A stretch of DNA of 64,000 nt from Haemophilus haemolyticus (GTDB lineage Bacteria; Pseudomonadota; Gammaproteobacteria; Enterobacterales; Pasteurellaceae): positions 1,798,001-1,862,000 of the forward strand of contig NZ_CP031240.1 in assembly GCF_003351405.1 (NCBI RefSeq), read 5' to 3'. The notes beneath the pieces were generated by a model that searched no databases, had not been told where the DNA came from, and saw only the letters and a program-made list of their open reading frames with translations. Position 1 is the stretch's first letter; each line of letters starts with the position of its first letter. Of the stretch, positions 28,573 through 37,977 are shown one piece after another. Position numbers and translations under genes: made by a program.

Positions 28573-29346
28573 TTAATTAGCCAAATTTTTCTTAATCGCA
28601 AAGATTTTTTTCAATGGATATTTCATTAATTTTTTAAACAAATTATTAGATAAAGATCCACGAATACTTTCTAAATTGCTTATCAATACAGGATTTTCAA
28701 TGACCATGAGAGGGCGAACCACTTTATTTCTTATATTAAAATTCTGTTCAAAGAGTAAAAAATCATCCGCTAACCAAAATGGTTTGTTTTGAGAAATTTG
28801 CTGGATAAATCTTCTTGCAGCTGATTTTTTAATAAGATAGCCCACCGTACCAGCAAAATAACTTTTATAAGGGAAAGCGTAATTTACATTGCCTGTTTTT
28901 TTGCATAAAAAAGAAAAGGTTGTCGGATAATTAATTTCTAAATCAAAATCATTGAAATCATTAATTTTGGACTGTCCAACCAATACAATTTCAGACTCAA
29001 GTTTTTCTGATAAAAGTGCGGTTAAATTTTGCTGAAAATCTGAGTGGAATAAAGCGTCGTCTTCACAAACTAACGCATAACTATCTTCAGCGATTTCGTT
29101 GTCTTCAACAATTTTTTGGTACACAGAAAGATGGCTTAATGTACAGCCAATTTCGCCCTTAGTGACATTACGGCTATAATGTGCTTTAAATTGTTCAATA
29201 TTAAAAATAGCAGCTAATTCATCCCAATCTTTTTGCATGGTATTAATGGCAGAAAAAATTTGGAAATCCTCAGTATTTTTTTGAGAAAAGAATAATTCCC
29301 GACGCTGAATATCTTTATCTAAAGAGATCAAATATTTTTTTAACAT
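28573..29346 (-). CDS. lsgD: LsgD, family-25 glycosyltransferase
   Basis: The product is 257 residues from the ATG at 29346 (AAGGA ribosome site), the length I recall for H. influenzae LsgD. The open frame to 29376 overlaps lsgC and is not needed. The N-terminal [12 protein letters not shown] and the later [24 protein letters not shown] and [12 protein letters not shown] are GT25 (LOS beta-galactosyltransferase) motifs. It probably transfers galactose in LOS chain building (family-level inference). Confidence 0.9.
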   Translation of the reverse strand: MLKKYLISLDKDIQRRELFFSQKNTEDFQIFSAINTMQKDWDELAAIFNIEQFKAHYSRNVTKGEIGCTLSHLSVYQKIVEDNEIAEDSYALVCEDDALFHSDFQQNLTALLSEKLESEIVLVGQSKINDFNDFDLEINYPTTFSFLCKKTGNVNYAFPYKSYFAGTVGYLIKKSAARRFIQQISQNKPFWLADDFLLFEQNFNIRNKVVRPLMVIENPVLISNLESIRGSLSNNLFKKLMKYPLKKIFAIKKNLAN

Positions 29347-29357
29347 ACAATTATTCC

Positions 29358-30419
29358 TTATAAAATCGCTTTCCATTCTTCAATAATTTTCTCAATGCCA
29401 TAATCTTCACTCATTACACGAGATTTGTCTGACATTTGTTGATAAAGTTCAAGATTATTCATTAATAAATCTAAACCATTAACCATTTCTTCAACATTAT
29501 TTTTTTCACAAAGAAAACCATTTTCTTTATGCTCCACTAATTGCTTGACGCCAGGAGAACAATTAAAGGCAACAATAGGTAAGCCAAATGCCATTGCTTC
29601 AATAACAACTAAAGGCAGCCCTTCTGTTTGCGAAGGTAAACAATAAATTGAACTGCGTTCATAATAAAAAGCGACATCATTGGTACGAGGAATAAAATTA
29701 ACTGAATCTTCAATATCCAATGCTTTAGCAAGATTTTTTAAATTCTCTTCTTCCTCACCAGATCCCACTATTTTTAAATTCCAATCTGGGTGATTTTTTG
29801 CTAAAACTTGCCAGGCTTTTAATAAATAATCAAAACCTTTATAAGAAAATAAATGGCCTACAGATAAAATAGTTTTATTTTCCAATTTTGCTAATTTATT
29901 CTTTGGTAAAAGCGTATTTGGGTTAGCAATACTGATTATATTGTTCGTTTTAAATTTTTCTTGCCACAGTTTTTTTTCTGACTCGGTTAATGTAACGACT
30001 TTATCACATCTTGTTGAAGCTAAATATTTACCGAGAGTGCGAACTAGACGATTTCCAGTAAAGTTAAAAGAATAATGCTCCCATAAAATATGCTTTACAT
30101 GTAAATTGACTAACGCCAAAGCAGAAAAGAGCATAATCGCACCATCAACCACAATTAAGGTATCCAGCTGCAATTCTTTAACCAATTTTCTTAATTTTTT
30201 TGTAATAGAAAAATAATCTTTTTTCAATGAATAGGGCAATTTATTCATTGCGTAAATATTAATTTTTTCATCGACTTGGAAAAAAGGCTTATTACCGCCA
30301 ATGCTAATAAAAGAAACATCATATCCCTGTTTAGCGAGAGCATTGGCAATATTAATAGAAACTCGCTCCGTCCCACCCGCACTTTCGATATTCATAATAA
30401 AGAAACCAATTTTTTTCAT
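29358..30419 (-). CDS. lsgC: LsgC, family-4 (GT-B) glycosyltransferase
   Basis: The product is 353 residues with the two-domain GT-B layout. The N-terminal [21 protein letters not shown] is the acceptor side. The C-terminal [34 protein letters not shown] and E-x7-E region (about residues 260-275) is the GT4 nucleotide-sugar site. It is a cytoplasmic retaining transferase. One base separates it from lsgB upstream in the operon. Confidence 0.9.
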   Translation of the reverse strand: MKKIGFFIMNIESAGGTERVSINIANALAKQGYDVSFISIGGNKPFFQVDEKINIYAMNKLPYSLKKDYFSITKKLRKLVKELQLDTLIVVDGAIMLFSALALVNLHVKHILWEHYSFNFTGNRLVRTLGKYLASTRCDKVVTLTESEKKLWQEKFKTNNIISIANPNTLLPKNKLAKLENKTILSVGHLFSYKGFDYLLKAWQVLAKNHPDWNLKIVGSGEEEENLKNLAKALDIEDSVNFIPRTNDVAFYYERSSIYCLPSQTEGLPLVVIEAMAFGLPIVAFNCSPGVKQLVEHKENGFLCEKNNVEEMVNGLDLLMNNLELYQQMSDKSRVMSEDYGIEKIIEEWKAIL

Positions 30420-30420
30420 C

Positions 30421-31335
30421 TTAAATTTCCTTATAAATCGTTAATCCAAGTTCTGGGAATGAATCGTAACAAAATTGCCATCTTGGAATACTCGTTCTAA
30501 TAAAACGAATTTCTACATTAGGATGACTTAATAAATTAAACGCAACTGAACTGAAGAACGTGTAAATAATCACTTTTTTATTCGATAAACTCTTAAATAC
30601 GTAATCTTCAAAAATGAGTTCTGATTCAACATAATTTACCCCATCTACTCGGTAATCTTCTGCAGGATGAGGGAAATAATAGTCAAAAGGAATCAGATCT
30701 TTTAATTTTTTTATTAATGAGATGTTTTCCTCTTTTGTATTTAACAAGGGCTGTCCAATAAAAAATGAGACCTCGCCATCTATCTCACCATCTACTTTAT
30801 TATCCCATAAGGAAATAGGTTCAACATTGGAAACAATATTTTTGTAATTAGGATAAACCGTATAATGTTTTTTTATTTTTTTAAATAATTTATGCACACT
30901 ATATTTATCGCCAATAAAAGCTTTAATCAGTTTATATTTAAATGTATCAGGCTCTCTCAATAAATTAGGGTGTGGGAAAATATTATCTGAGCCATCATCA
31001 AAGGTATAAAGCTCTTTAAATGAAACATGGCTAAGATAAGTTTGTAGCCATAATGAATTAAGATTGGCGAGAAAAACCTTATCAAAACCTTTGTGCGTAA
31101 TTTTATTCTTAAGCTGGCGCATTAACTTGAGAGAATCGAAACCTTTTAGATCTTTTCCCGTATCAATGTTCATCGAATCACTACAAACCTCCGCTAATTT
31201 ACTCGCGTACAAGGTTCTTTTTTTATCCCATACACCACCAAACATGACGCCAAAGAATTGCTCGTTAGGATGTAATTCAATGATTTTTCTCGCAATTAAT
31301 ACTTGCAATGGTGTGCAACAAAGAATGAGATTCAT
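30421..31335 (-). CDS. lsgB: LsgB, sialyltransferase of the GT52 type
   Basis: The product is 304 residues. The N-terminal [17 protein letters not shown], the central [13 protein letters not shown] and the later YFPHPAED match the GT52 alpha-2,3-sialyltransferase family (LsgB/Lst type), with the catalytic Asp expected in the FDDG motif and the His in PHP. It uses CMP-sialic acid, which the neuA gene at the end of this window would make. Its ATG overlaps the lsgA stop as ATGA. Base composition is very AT-rich, like the rest of the lsg block. Confidence 0.9.
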   Translation of the reverse strand: MNLILCCTPLQVLIARKIIELHPNEQFFGVMFGGVWDKKRTLYASKLAEVCSDSMNIDTGKDLKGFDSLKLMRQLKNKITHKGFDKVFLANLNSLWLQTYLSHVSFKELYTFDDGSDNIFPHPNLLREPDTFKYKLIKAFIGDKYSVHKLFKKIKKHYTVYPNYKNIVSNVEPISLWDNKVDGEIDGEVSFFIGQPLLNTKEENISLIKKLKDLIPFDYYFPHPAEDYRVDGVNYVESELIFEDYVFKSLSNKKVIIYTFFSSVAFNLLSHPNVEIRFIRTSIPRWQFCYDSFPELGLTIYKEI

Positions 31336-32537
31336 AGGGTTTTACTCACTTTAGATGTCATAAAATAAAGAATAGGAATAATGGAAAGCGAACCAATAAT
31401 TCCAGCATAAGGGATATATTTAATTTCTGTAAAAGTTAAAGCCACAAGGCTCGCTACATAAATAATTGTAGATAAAACCGAACATTGGGAAATAAGTTTA
31501 TTTTTACCATAATAGAAAAGATAATTAACTAAAATCAAATAAGGAATACTTAATGTGGTCGAAATTAAAAATAAAATAAAATAATATTTCGTTCCCATAA
31601 ATTGGCTACCTAAAATCCAAACTAGTACATCTTCAGGTATAATCCACATTATTAAGGCAGGAATAGGTATCAGCAAAAATGAAAATAACGCCCATTTATG
31701 TAACTGTTGAATCACTAATTTTTTTTGTTTTAAGGCTTCATAAAAATAGGGAATGATCGCTTTATTAAGTGCTTGAATCGCAATAGAAACGACCAAAGCA
31801 AGTTGAGCGCCCATTGCATAAAGCCCTAAATCTGTTTCACTGAATTTGTGATAAATAAAAATACGGTCTAACTGCCCTTTTAAAAAAAAGCTCGCATGAT
31901 GCAAAATGAGCGGCAATCCAAATCCTAAAATATAAAATAATGCGGATTGATAATGTTTAAATTGATATTTTTTAGATGTTGCACTCTTTCTGTAAAGAAA
32001 ATAAGAAAAAAGCCAAACGACCAAATTGCTCAATAAAATTGCCAAAATTCTTTTTTGAACAAGATCATTTTGATAATACTCAAGCAATGCGACGGTAAAT
32101 ACCGCACCAGTAACAGTGAGTGAAAATTGAATAAAAGCATAGGACCAAGCCTTTTTCTGGCATTGTCTTACACTTAGCTGAACATTTAAGAAAGATTGAA
32201 AAATTGAAGAAAGTGCGGCATAAAATAATATTTCAGACTGAGCAATCCAACAGCCAATTAAAATAATACTGCCAATTATCGTGGTATAAGCATAGCCGGT
32301 ATTCACCACTAAATTTAATGAACGTTTTCCGTAAAAATAAAAATAACGGGAAATTGCGCCCTCTTGAGTTAAAGAAACCACAATTAAAAATAAACTTAAA
32401 AAAGTTTGATAATAAGAAAGTGAGCCATACCCTTCTACGCCCAATTTACGCGATAAATAAGGCAAAAGTAAAAAAGGAACTAACTTTGACGATAATTCCC
32501 CAACAAGGTAAATGACACTGTCTTTAAAAACTTTCAT
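31332..32537 (-). CDS. lsgA: LsgA, Wzx-type oligosaccharide flippase
   Basis: The product is 401 residues with about 12 membrane segments of the polysaccharide-transporter (PST/MOP) family. The N-terminal [28 protein letters not shown] is the standard Wzx start. It should flip a lipid-linked oligosaccharide made by LsgB-F to the periplasmic side. It is the first gene of the lsg operon. The uptake signal ACCGCACTT lies eight bases upstream of the start codon, within the leader. Confidence 0.9.
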   Translation of the reverse strand: MKVFKDSVIYLVGELSSKLVPFLLLPYLSRKLGVEGYGSLSYYQTFLSLFLIVVSLTQEGAISRYFYFYGKRSLNLVVNTGYAYTTIIGSIILIGCWIAQSEILFYAALSSIFQSFLNVQLSVRQCQKKAWSYAFIQFSLTVTGAVFTVALLEYYQNDLVQKRILAILLSNLVVWLFSYFLYRKSATSKKYQFKHYQSALFYILGFGLPLILHHASFFLKGQLDRIFIYHKFSETDLGLYAMGAQLALVVSIAIQALNKAIIPYFYEALKQKKLVIQQLHKWALFSFLLIPIPALIMWIIPEDVLVWILGSQFMGTKYYFILFLISTTLSIPYLILVNYLFYYGKNKLISQCSVLSTIIYVASLVALTFTEIKYIPYAGIIGSLSIIPILYFMTSKVSKTL

Positions 32538-32670
32538 AAATATAACCGCACTTTTGATGAATTCGAGCGTTTGTTTATCAAAAAATAAGGGGCTTATTTT
32601 AACAAAATCAACATAGACAAGCTATGACTAATCATTATAATGAAACCGCTCTATATCAAGGATCTTATCT

Positions 32671-33414
32671 ATGTTGGAACTAGGAAAACTTCTTACCGCA
32701 CTTATCGCGCCACCTCTCAATACCTTTGTATTACTGATTATTGCAGCAATTTTTTATCGTGTTCATTTCAAAAAATTAGCCAAATTTATTGCGTTTATCA
32801 GTTTCACTTGGCTTTATGTCATGAGTGCGCCTTTTACTGGTTTATTGCTAACAGATAATGATGATTCTCCAGCCCTTACCCTAGATGACTATAAACAAGC
32901 TCAAGCCATCGTCATATTAGGCGGTGGATCTTACCCCACTAAAGAACTGTATGCAGAAACTGCTTCTGGCGCACCGCAACTAGAACGGTTACGTTATGCG
33001 GCATTTTTACAAAAAGAAACTGGCTTGCCTGTTTTAACCACGGGCTATTCTTTGATAGGCATTTCTGAAGGCGACTTAATGGCAAAAGAACTTAACCAAT
33101 TCTTTAATGTACCAACACAATGGATCGAAAATAAAGCCAGTAATACGGAAGAAAATGCCAGTTTCACTAAAAATATTTTAGTTAAAGATAATATTCAAAA
33201 AATTATTTTAGTAACAAATCAATGGCATATGAAACGAGCCAAATACCTTTTTGAAAAACAAGGATTCGATGTACTTCCTGCTGCAGCGGCAAGCTATGGC
33301 AGCAAAGGAAATTTATCTGCAAAATCTTTTGTTCCTGACTTAGGTGCATTGAATAGCAATATGGTTTTATTAAAAGAGTGGATTGGTTATTGGAAAGCCC
33401 ATTACGCACAATAA
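32671..33414 (+). CDS. ElyC/YdcF-like DUF218 envelope protein
   Basis: The product is 247 residues. Two N-terminal membrane segments (about 13-30 and 38-60) precede a DUF218 domain with AIVILGGGSYP, the VLTTGYS region and VTNQWHMKRAKYLFEKQGF. The arrangement and length fit E. coli ElyC (259), a factor for envelope integrity and lipid-carrier metabolism. YdcF and SanA relatives lack two helices. It stands alone between lsgA (divergent) and hypF, 134 bases after the lsgA start. A TATCAAGGAT leader precedes the ATG. Confidence 0.8.
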   Translation: MLELGKLLTALIAPPLNTFVLLIIAAIFYRVHFKKLAKFIAFISFTWLYVMSAPFTGLLLTDNDDSPALTLDDYKQAQAIVILGGGSYPTKELYAETASGAPQLERLRYAAFLQKETGLPVLTTGYSLIGISEGDLMAKELNQFFNVPTQWIENKASNTEENASFTKNILVKDNIQKIILVTNQWHMKRAKYLFEKQGFDVLPAAAASYGSKGNLSAKSFVPDLGALNSNMVLLKEWIGYWKAHYAQ

Positions 33415-33513
33415 TTTGCTTATAAAAATGAATCTTCTTTGATGAAAATCACAGATGGCACATATATTTTCGGTTACCATAAAAATCACTCAATTTGATG
33501 TAGAGAACAAGTT

Positions 33514-35784
33514 ATGAACGGAATCGAATTACGCATTAAAGGCAAAGTGCAAGGTGTGGGATTTCGCCCTTTTGTGTGGTTGTTAGCAAATGAGCATGGC
33601 CTAAAGGGCGATGTAAATAATGATGGACAAGGGGTATTAATTCGATTTGTAAATCCAGAAAAAGAAGCACTCACGCATTTTTTAAAAGATTTACAGGAAA
33701 AACTACCGCCCTTAGCTTTAATCACAGATATTCAGCAATGTGAAAAACACTGGGAAAATCCACCGCACTTTGCTGAATTTGTAATCCGAGAAAGCGAAAA
33801 CAATGCAATGGACACACAAATTGTGCCTGATGCTGCCACTTGCCCCGCTTGCGTAGAAGATTTATTCAATCCTGAAAATCGTCGTTATCACTACCCTTTC
33901 ACTAATTGCACCCATTGCGGACCTCGTTTTACAATCATCAAAAAAATTCCTTATGATCGTAAAAATACATCGATGTCGGATTTTCCTTTCTGCCCAGATT
34001 GTGAACATGAATATAAAAATCCAGCAGATCGCCGATTTCATGCCCAACCTAATGCCTGCCCAGTTTGCGGCCCGCATATCTGGTTACAAGATACCGAACA
34101 TCAACTCGCAACACATCAAACAGCCTTAAAACAAACCGCACTTTTACTAAAAGAAGGAAAAATTTTGGCAATCAAAGGGCTTGGTGGTTTTCATTTGGCT
34201 TGTGATGCACAGAATTTCGATGCGGTTCAATTACTGCGAGATCGTAAACATCGTCCGAGCAAACCTCTTGCCATAATGGTGCCAAGCTTAGATTTTTTAC
34301 AAAATTTAACAGAAACCGAAATCAAACTACTCACTAGCACAGCTGCACCAATCGTTTTGTTACAAAAAAATAAAGTGTCCAATCTCGCAGAAAATATCGC
34401 CCCGAATCTAAATGAAATTGGGGTGATGTTACCGAGTAATCCATTACAGCATTTGCTTTTACGTGAAATCAATCAACCGCTCGTCATGACATCTGCCAAT
34501 CCTAGTGGCGAACCACCTGTTTTAGATAACGAAAGTGCGGTGAAAAAATTAAGTAATTTAGCAGATTTCTATCTTTGCCATAATCGCGATATTTTGCAAC
34601 GCACTGATGATAGCTTAGTGAGAGCCTCTTTTGATGGTATGGAAACGCTACGCCGAGCTCGTGGCTACGTTCCTGATGAAATGCTATTGAAAACGGAAAA
34701 TACAAAAAATATCTTAGCGTTGGGTTCTGATCTTAAAAATACATTTTGCCTACTAAAACAAAATAAAGCCGTTGTTAGCCAACATATTGGTGATACCGCC
34801 AACGAGCTTGTGCAACAACAATTAGAAAATAATATCGACTTATTTTGCCAAATTTATCAATTCAAACCAGATTTAATTGTGGTAGATGCGCACTCAGGTT
34901 ATTTTTCATCAAAAATGGGGAAAAATCTCGCACAAAAATTATCGGTACCTTATGTGGAAGTTTTACATCATCATTCACATATCGCCGCTGTATTAGCAGA
35001 ACATCGTTGTGATGAAAAAGTCATTGGTCTTGCTTTAGATGGAATTGGAATGGGGGCTAACGGGCAACTTTGGGGCGGAGAATGCTTATTAGTGGATGGA
35101 GAACAATCTCAACATTTAGGTGGATTGCCCGCCGTTGCTTTGCCCGGTGGCGATCTTGCAGCCACTCAATCTTGGCGTAATTGGCTTGCTCATCTTCAAA
35201 AATTTGTACCCAATTGGCGTGAAATTGCGGCTAAAACTTGTTCCAAATTGCCTTGGGAGCCGCTTTCCAATGCCATTGAACGTAATCTTAATTCCCCTCT
35301 TATTTCATCGGCTGGTAGATTATTTGATGCCGTAGCTTATGGATTAGGTATTGTGAGTGACAAACTCTCTTGGGAGGGTGAGGCTGCTTGTTATTTAGAA
35401 GCGCTGGCCACACAATCTGATTTTATCAAAGATGAAAAAAGTGCGGTCAATATTCAGGTTAAAATGCCAATCAAAAATAATCAATTAGATTTAGCCACAT
35501 TTTGGCAAAGTTGGCTGGCTTACAATGATTCAAAAGAAAATAAGGCATTTGTTTTCCATTATGCTCTGGCAAAAGGTTTTGCTGAGTTAGCTCGTCAGCA
35601 AGCAAAACGCCACAATTGCAAAACCATTGTACTTTCAGGCGGTGTAATGCATAACCAATTATTACGTCGTTTATTAAAACAAGCGCTTGCAGAATTTAAT
35701 GTGTTAAGTGCACATCAATATCCAATGGGAGATGGCGGATTAAGTTTAGGGCAAGCGATGATCGCATCAAGATTGTCTAGCTAA
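33514..35784 (+). CDS. hypF: HypF carbamoyltransferase for NiFe hydrogenase maturation
   Basis: The product is 756 residues (E. coli HypF 750). Domains in order: acylphosphatase (about 1-90, GKVQGVGFRPFVW), two zinc fingers (CPAC...CTHCG and CPDC...CPVCG, about 108-185), a YrdC-like domain (about 200-385) and a Kae1-like C-terminal domain with HHHSHIAAVLAEH and the LALDGIGMG motif. It makes the carbamoyl group from carbamoyl phosphate and ATP that HypE converts to the CN ligands of the NiFe site. It faces the hyf operon across the inserted segment. HypA-E are not in this window. Confidence 0.97.
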   Translation: MNGIELRIKGKVQGVGFRPFVWLLANEHGLKGDVNNDGQGVLIRFVNPEKEALTHFLKDLQEKLPPLALITDIQQCEKHWENPPHFAEFVIRESENNAMDTQIVPDAATCPACVEDLFNPENRRYHYPFTNCTHCGPRFTIIKKIPYDRKNTSMSDFPFCPDCEHEYKNPADRRFHAQPNACPVCGPHIWLQDTEHQLATHQTALKQTALLLKEGKILAIKGLGGFHLACDAQNFDAVQLLRDRKHRPSKPLAIMVPSLDFLQNLTETEIKLLTSTAAPIVLLQKNKVSNLAENIAPNLNEIGVMLPSNPLQHLLLREINQPLVMTSANPSGEPPVLDNESAVKKLSNLADFYLCHNRDILQRTDDSLVRASFDGMETLRRARGYVPDEMLLKTENTKNILALGSDLKNTFCLLKQNKAVVSQHIGDTANELVQQQLENNIDLFCQIYQFKPDLIVVDAHSGYFSSKMGKNLAQKLSVPYVEVLHHHSHIAAVLAEHRCDEKVIGLALDGIGMGANGQLWGGECLLVDGEQSQHLGGLPAVALPGGDLAATQSWRNWLAHLQKFVPNWREIAAKTCSKLPWEPLSNAIERNLNSPLISSAGRLFDAVAYGLGIVSDKLSWEGEAACYLEALATQSDFIKDEKSAVNIQVKMPIKNNQLDLATFWQSWLAYNDSKENKAFVFHYALAKGFAELARQQAKRHNCKTIVLSGGVMHNQLLRRLLKQALAEFNVLSAHQYPMGDGGLSLGQAMIASRLSS

Positions 35785-35823
35785 TGCCAAATTCATTTAA
35801 GCAAATGTTGCTTATTAACATAT

Positions 35824-35856
35824 AAAAAACGATCGCAAGTTAAGCGATCGTTTTTT
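35824..35856. terminator. Terminator after hypF
   Basis: AAAAAACGATCGC with GCGATCGTTTTTT forms a 13-base stem around a 7-base loop, with A and T tracts on both sides. It can serve hypF and the leftward hycI fragment. Confidence 0.9.
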
Positions 35857-35870
35857 ATGAATGAAGGCAA

Positions 35871-36060
35871 TTACAATCGAGTAATTTCGCCTAAATCGCC
35901 CCCATCCTTCAAAAATTCATAGAAAAATTCTACCGAACTTTTTACAGCTTCACTCATCGGAAAACCAAAGGAAATAAGATCGGGCTGGATACCAATAAAA
36001 ATAACCTCAGGAATATCTTCCTCTAATTGCTCGATTAAAAAATTAAGTGGCAAATTATGC
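35871..36060 (-). pseudogene. hycI: Duplicated 3' end of hycI (fragment)
   Basis: About 190 bases match the last 190 or so bases of hycI (38754-38945) at roughly 85-90% by eye. The match stops abruptly at 36060, where the sequence changes from hycI to unrelated AT-rich DNA. Only about the last 63 codons remain (from the His-Asn-Leu-Pro-Leu-Asn segment to the stop), without a start codon or the metal-binding N-terminal part, so it cannot make a protease. The intact copy contains the uptake signal ACCGCACTT; this copy has ACCGAACTT, one base off. The two copies are direct repeats bracketing the cargo genes. Confidence 0.88.
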
Positions 36061-36096
36061 TAGTTATACAAAAATGTGGATTTAAAACACAATATT

Positions 36097-36492
36097 CTAC
36101 TCCACTTCACCAAGTAGTTTATTCAGTCTAGCGATCTCTTTTCTTTGCATTTCTATTATTTCATTTTTATGTGTTAGTAGTTCTTCTTTATGAGCAAGTT
36201 CAGTCTTTAGTTGAGCAAGCTCAAATGTCAGCCCGTGTGAAGAGCCTATGATATTAATATTGCTATCACTTTCCTGAAATAAAACGACATTGCGTTCACC
36301 AACTGACATTAACTCAATAATATCCATATCCAAAATATTAACAATTTGTTCTAACTTTGGAATATTTAACCTTGTTTCCCCACGTTCGATTTTAGCGTAA
36401 CCATTTGTTGACATCCCTAATTTATTAGCCATCTCTTCTTGAGATAAATGTTTACTTTCTCTTAAAAACTTAATTTTTTCATTCACTTTCAT
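36097..36492 (-). CDS. XRE-family transcriptional regulator
   Basis: The product is 131 residues from the ATG at 36492. A GTG four codons upstream is possible but has no better ribosome site. A helix-turn-helix domain of the Cro/C1 type fills about 3-60 (REKIKFLRES-like start, SQEEMANKLGMSTNGYAKIERGETRLN). A central stretch is followed by a C-terminal coiled coil (about 90-131, heptad Leu/Ile among Glu and Lys) for dimerisation. It is divergent from the DUF805 gene and probably controls itself and that gene through the dyad at 36525-36550. It is the only regulator in the inserted segment. I see no toxin partner next to it. Confidence 0.85.
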   Translation of the reverse strand: MKVNEKIKFLRESKHLSQEEMANKLGMSTNGYAKIERGETRLNIPKLEQIVNILDMDIIELMSVGERNVVLFQESDSNINIIGSSHGLTFELAQLKTELAHKEELLTHKNEIIEMQRKEIARLNKLLGEVE

Positions 36493-36524
36493 ACTTAAAC
36501 CCACATTTTAGGAAGAATTACAAA

Positions 36525-36550
36525 CATTACGTTGTTTGAAGAACATAATG
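36525..36550. promoter_or_regulatory. Candidate operator of the XRE regulator
   Basis: CATTACGTT (36525-36533) and AACATAATG (36542-36550) form an inverted repeat, eight of nine bases matching, with an 8-base spacer. It lies about 33 bases before the regulator start and 59 before the DUF805 start, in the divergent promoter gap. Phage-type repressors commonly bind sites of this size. Confidence 0.45.
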
Positions 36551-36571
36551 CCAACTAGCATAATATACACG

Positions 36572-36585
36572 ATTTTACCCTCCTA
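36572..36585 (-). repeat. 14-bp inverted repeat, left copy
   Basis: ATTTTACCCTCCTA here is the exact reverse complement of 36979-36992. The two copies face each other around the DUF805 gene. Read on the minus strand it looks like the ribosome site and leader of the 70-residue gene that follows the right copy. Confidence 0.75.
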
Positions 36586-36608
36586 AATAACTATATGGAA
36601 TCACAAAA

Positions 36609-36965
36609 ATGAATTGGTATATTCAAGTTTTAAAAAATTATGCAACATTTAGCGGACGAGCAAGAAGAAAAGAGTATTGGATGTTCGCGCTTATCCATTT
36701 TGTTGTCTTCATTATTCTAAGCATTTTAGATGGAGCCTTAGGAATGATAACCGAATCAGGCTTTGGTATTCTTTCTGGTATCTATGGTTTAGCGACTTTA
36801 TTACCTGCTTGGGCTGTATGTGTAAGAAGATTACATGATACCAATCGCAGTGGCTGGTGGGTGCTTATCTCAATTATTCCGCTAATTGGTTTTATCGTAT
36901 TATTAGTATTTATGTGCTTAGATAGTAAGCCTGAAGCTAATAAATATGGCGATGCTACAAAATAA
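36609..36965 (+). CDS. DUF805 inner-membrane protein
   Basis: The product is 118 residues. The N-terminal motif NWYIQVLKNYATFSGRARRKEYW and the later VRRLHDTNRSGWW are the DUF805 (YhaH/YhaI) family signatures. Four hydrophobic segments. The function of the family is unknown, and members often sit in phage-like or accessory loci. It is divergent from the XRE regulator and followed 25 bases later by the 70-residue membrane-protein gene. Confidence 0.88.
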   Translation: MNWYIQVLKNYATFSGRARRKEYWMFALIHFVVFIILSILDGALGMITESGFGILSGIYGLATLLPAWAVCVRRLHDTNRSGWWVLISIIPLIGFIVLLVFMCLDSKPEANKYGDATK

Positions 36966-36978
36966 TTAAATCTATTTC

Positions 36979-36992
36979 TAGGAGGGTAAAAT
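36979..36992 (+). repeat. 14-bp inverted repeat, right copy (ribosome site of the next gene)
   Basis: TAGGAGGGTAAAAT, the exact reverse complement of 36572-36585. It holds the AGGAGG ribosome site and the first two bases of the ATG of the 70-residue gene. Confidence 0.75.
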
Positions 36993-37203
36993 GTCAAAAA
37001 ACACTTGGCAAATATTTAAAGAAGAATATCAGATATTTTGTTCATCTTTAAACATTAAGCAATCGCTTATTCCACTTATCATTATTACATTAACAATACT
37101 GATTTCAGTAAAGATCATTTATGAACCAAAATATTTAAGGTGGTCTGCCATTGGAATGAGTGTAGTAGTTTTATGTTGGACTAATCGTCTTCCTAAAAGG
37201 TAA
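36991..37203 (+). CDS. Hypothetical 70-residue membrane protein
   Basis: The ATG follows a near-perfect AGGAGG ribosome site. The product has a hydrophilic N terminus (about 1-27), a hydrophobic helix (LIPLIIITLTILISVKIIY) and a second one (IGMSVVVLCW), ending in a basic tail, so it is a two-pass inner-membrane protein. I do not recognise a family. It lies between the DUF805 gene and the lipoprotein gene (five-base gap), all rightward, so it is likely part of a short operon. Confidence 0.65.
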   Translation: MSKNTWQIFKEEYQIFCSSLNIKQSLIPLIIITLTILISVKIIYEPKYLRWSAIGMSVVVLCWTNRLPKR

Positions 37204-37208
37204 TTTTT

Positions 37209-37523
37209 ATGAAAAAACTAATTTTGGCTTCAACTGCTTGTTTATTGCTATCCGGTTGTTTTTCTGAACTACCAAAATGTGATGATACTGAAGTAAAAAA
37301 AACGTTAGATAGTATGATTACGACTAACTTAAGAACATTAGATCGCTCGCTTAAGTTCATTGATGTAAAAAATATTGAAGAAACAGGATTTAATAAAAAT
37401 AAAGAAATTCGTCTTTGTACTGCTGATATTCTAATCTCTAATGGAGAAGAAGAAAGTATTATTTACAATATTCACTGGCAAAATAAAAAGAATTCAATGT
37501 TTTATGTTGAAATTCAAGAATAA
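37209..37523 (+). CDS. Hypothetical small lipoprotein
   Basis: The product is 104 residues. A lipoprotein signal with lipobox LSGC (Cys17) precedes a small soluble domain with two further cysteines (LPKCDD and RLCTADIL), which could form a disulfide. The Leu-Asp-rich middle and beta-like end (IIYNIHWQNKKNSMFYVEI) do not match a family I can name. It is the last gene before the terminator at 37532. Immunity proteins and inhibitors often look like this, but nothing here shows it. Confidence 0.65.
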   Translation: MKKLILASTACLLLSGCFSELPKCDDTEVKKTLDSMITTNLRTLDRSLKFIDVKNIEETGFNKNKEIRLCTADILISNGEEESIIYNIHWQNKKNSMFYVEIQE

Positions 37524-37531
37524 CTCTCTCT

Positions 37532-37562
37532 TAAAATCTACCGAAAAAGGTAGATTTTATTC
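37532..37562 (+). terminator. Terminator after the small lipoprotein gene
   Basis: TAAAATCTACC pairs with GGTAGATTTTA around a 6-base loop, an 11-base perfect stem followed by T-rich sequence. Confidence 0.82.
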
Positions 37563-37590
37563 TATAAAAATCAACTAAATTAGGTTTTAT

Positions 37591-37962
37591 ATGAACAAAT
37601 TACTACTACCTGTAATACTTGGGCTCTGTGCATTCAATACTCAAGCGGTAATGAATCCCAATACCCCTTTAGGTAAAGACACGTCAGGAAAAATAATTAC
37701 CTATAAAGATTTTGAAAAAGTTTTTATAAAAGAACTTTCAAAAGGTGTAAAAATAGCAGAGAAAAACAATGAAGAAATTGAAGCCTGGGACTTTATTGAA
37801 GCAGTAAATGGCATTCGATGTGATGTGGCAACTGAAGTATTAGGAAAGGCACAAAGTACAGAAGGATTAGGCAATAAATATCCTACTGAATTATTCGAAG
37901 CAGCAATGCATGTAACAGAAAAATGCTTAATGAAAGAGAAATCGATCTTTAAAGCAGAATAA
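37591..37962 (+). CDS. Hypothetical exported protein with one Cys-pair domain
   Basis: The product is 123 residues. The signal peptide MNKLLLPVILGLCAFNTQA directs export. The mature part is mostly helical, with two cysteines 35 positions apart, in DFIEAVNGIRCDVA and HVTEKCL. The pattern hydrophobic-Ile-x-x-hydrophobic-x-Gly-x-x-Cys followed by a second Cys is repeated in the next gene, so the two are related. I do not recognise a named family. It lies 15 bases before the larger protein and was probably transcribed with it. Confidence 0.65.
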   Translation: MNKLLLPVILGLCAFNTQAVMNPNTPLGKDTSGKIITYKDFEKVFIKELSKGVKIAEKNNEEIEAWDFIEAVNGIRCDVATEVLGKAQSTEGLGNKYPTELFEAAMHVTEKCLMKEKSIFKAE

Positions 37963-37977
37963 ATTAAAGGACATAAA

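Noticed and set aside
26867..32537. Phase-variable lsg genes by tetranucleotide repeats as in other Haemophilus LOS genes
   Set aside because: No tandem tetranucleotide tract was seen in or before any of the six lsg genes.
35871..36053. A 60-codon leftward gene next to hypF
   Set aside because: It can be read only from a TTG and is the broken 3' end of hycI; better described as a pseudogene fragment.
36097..36492. XRE regulator as antitoxin of a toxin-antitoxin pair
   Set aside because: No short partner gene overlaps or abuts it on the same strand. The divergent DUF805 gene is not a known toxin. The protein has a coiled-coil tail more typical of a plain repressor.
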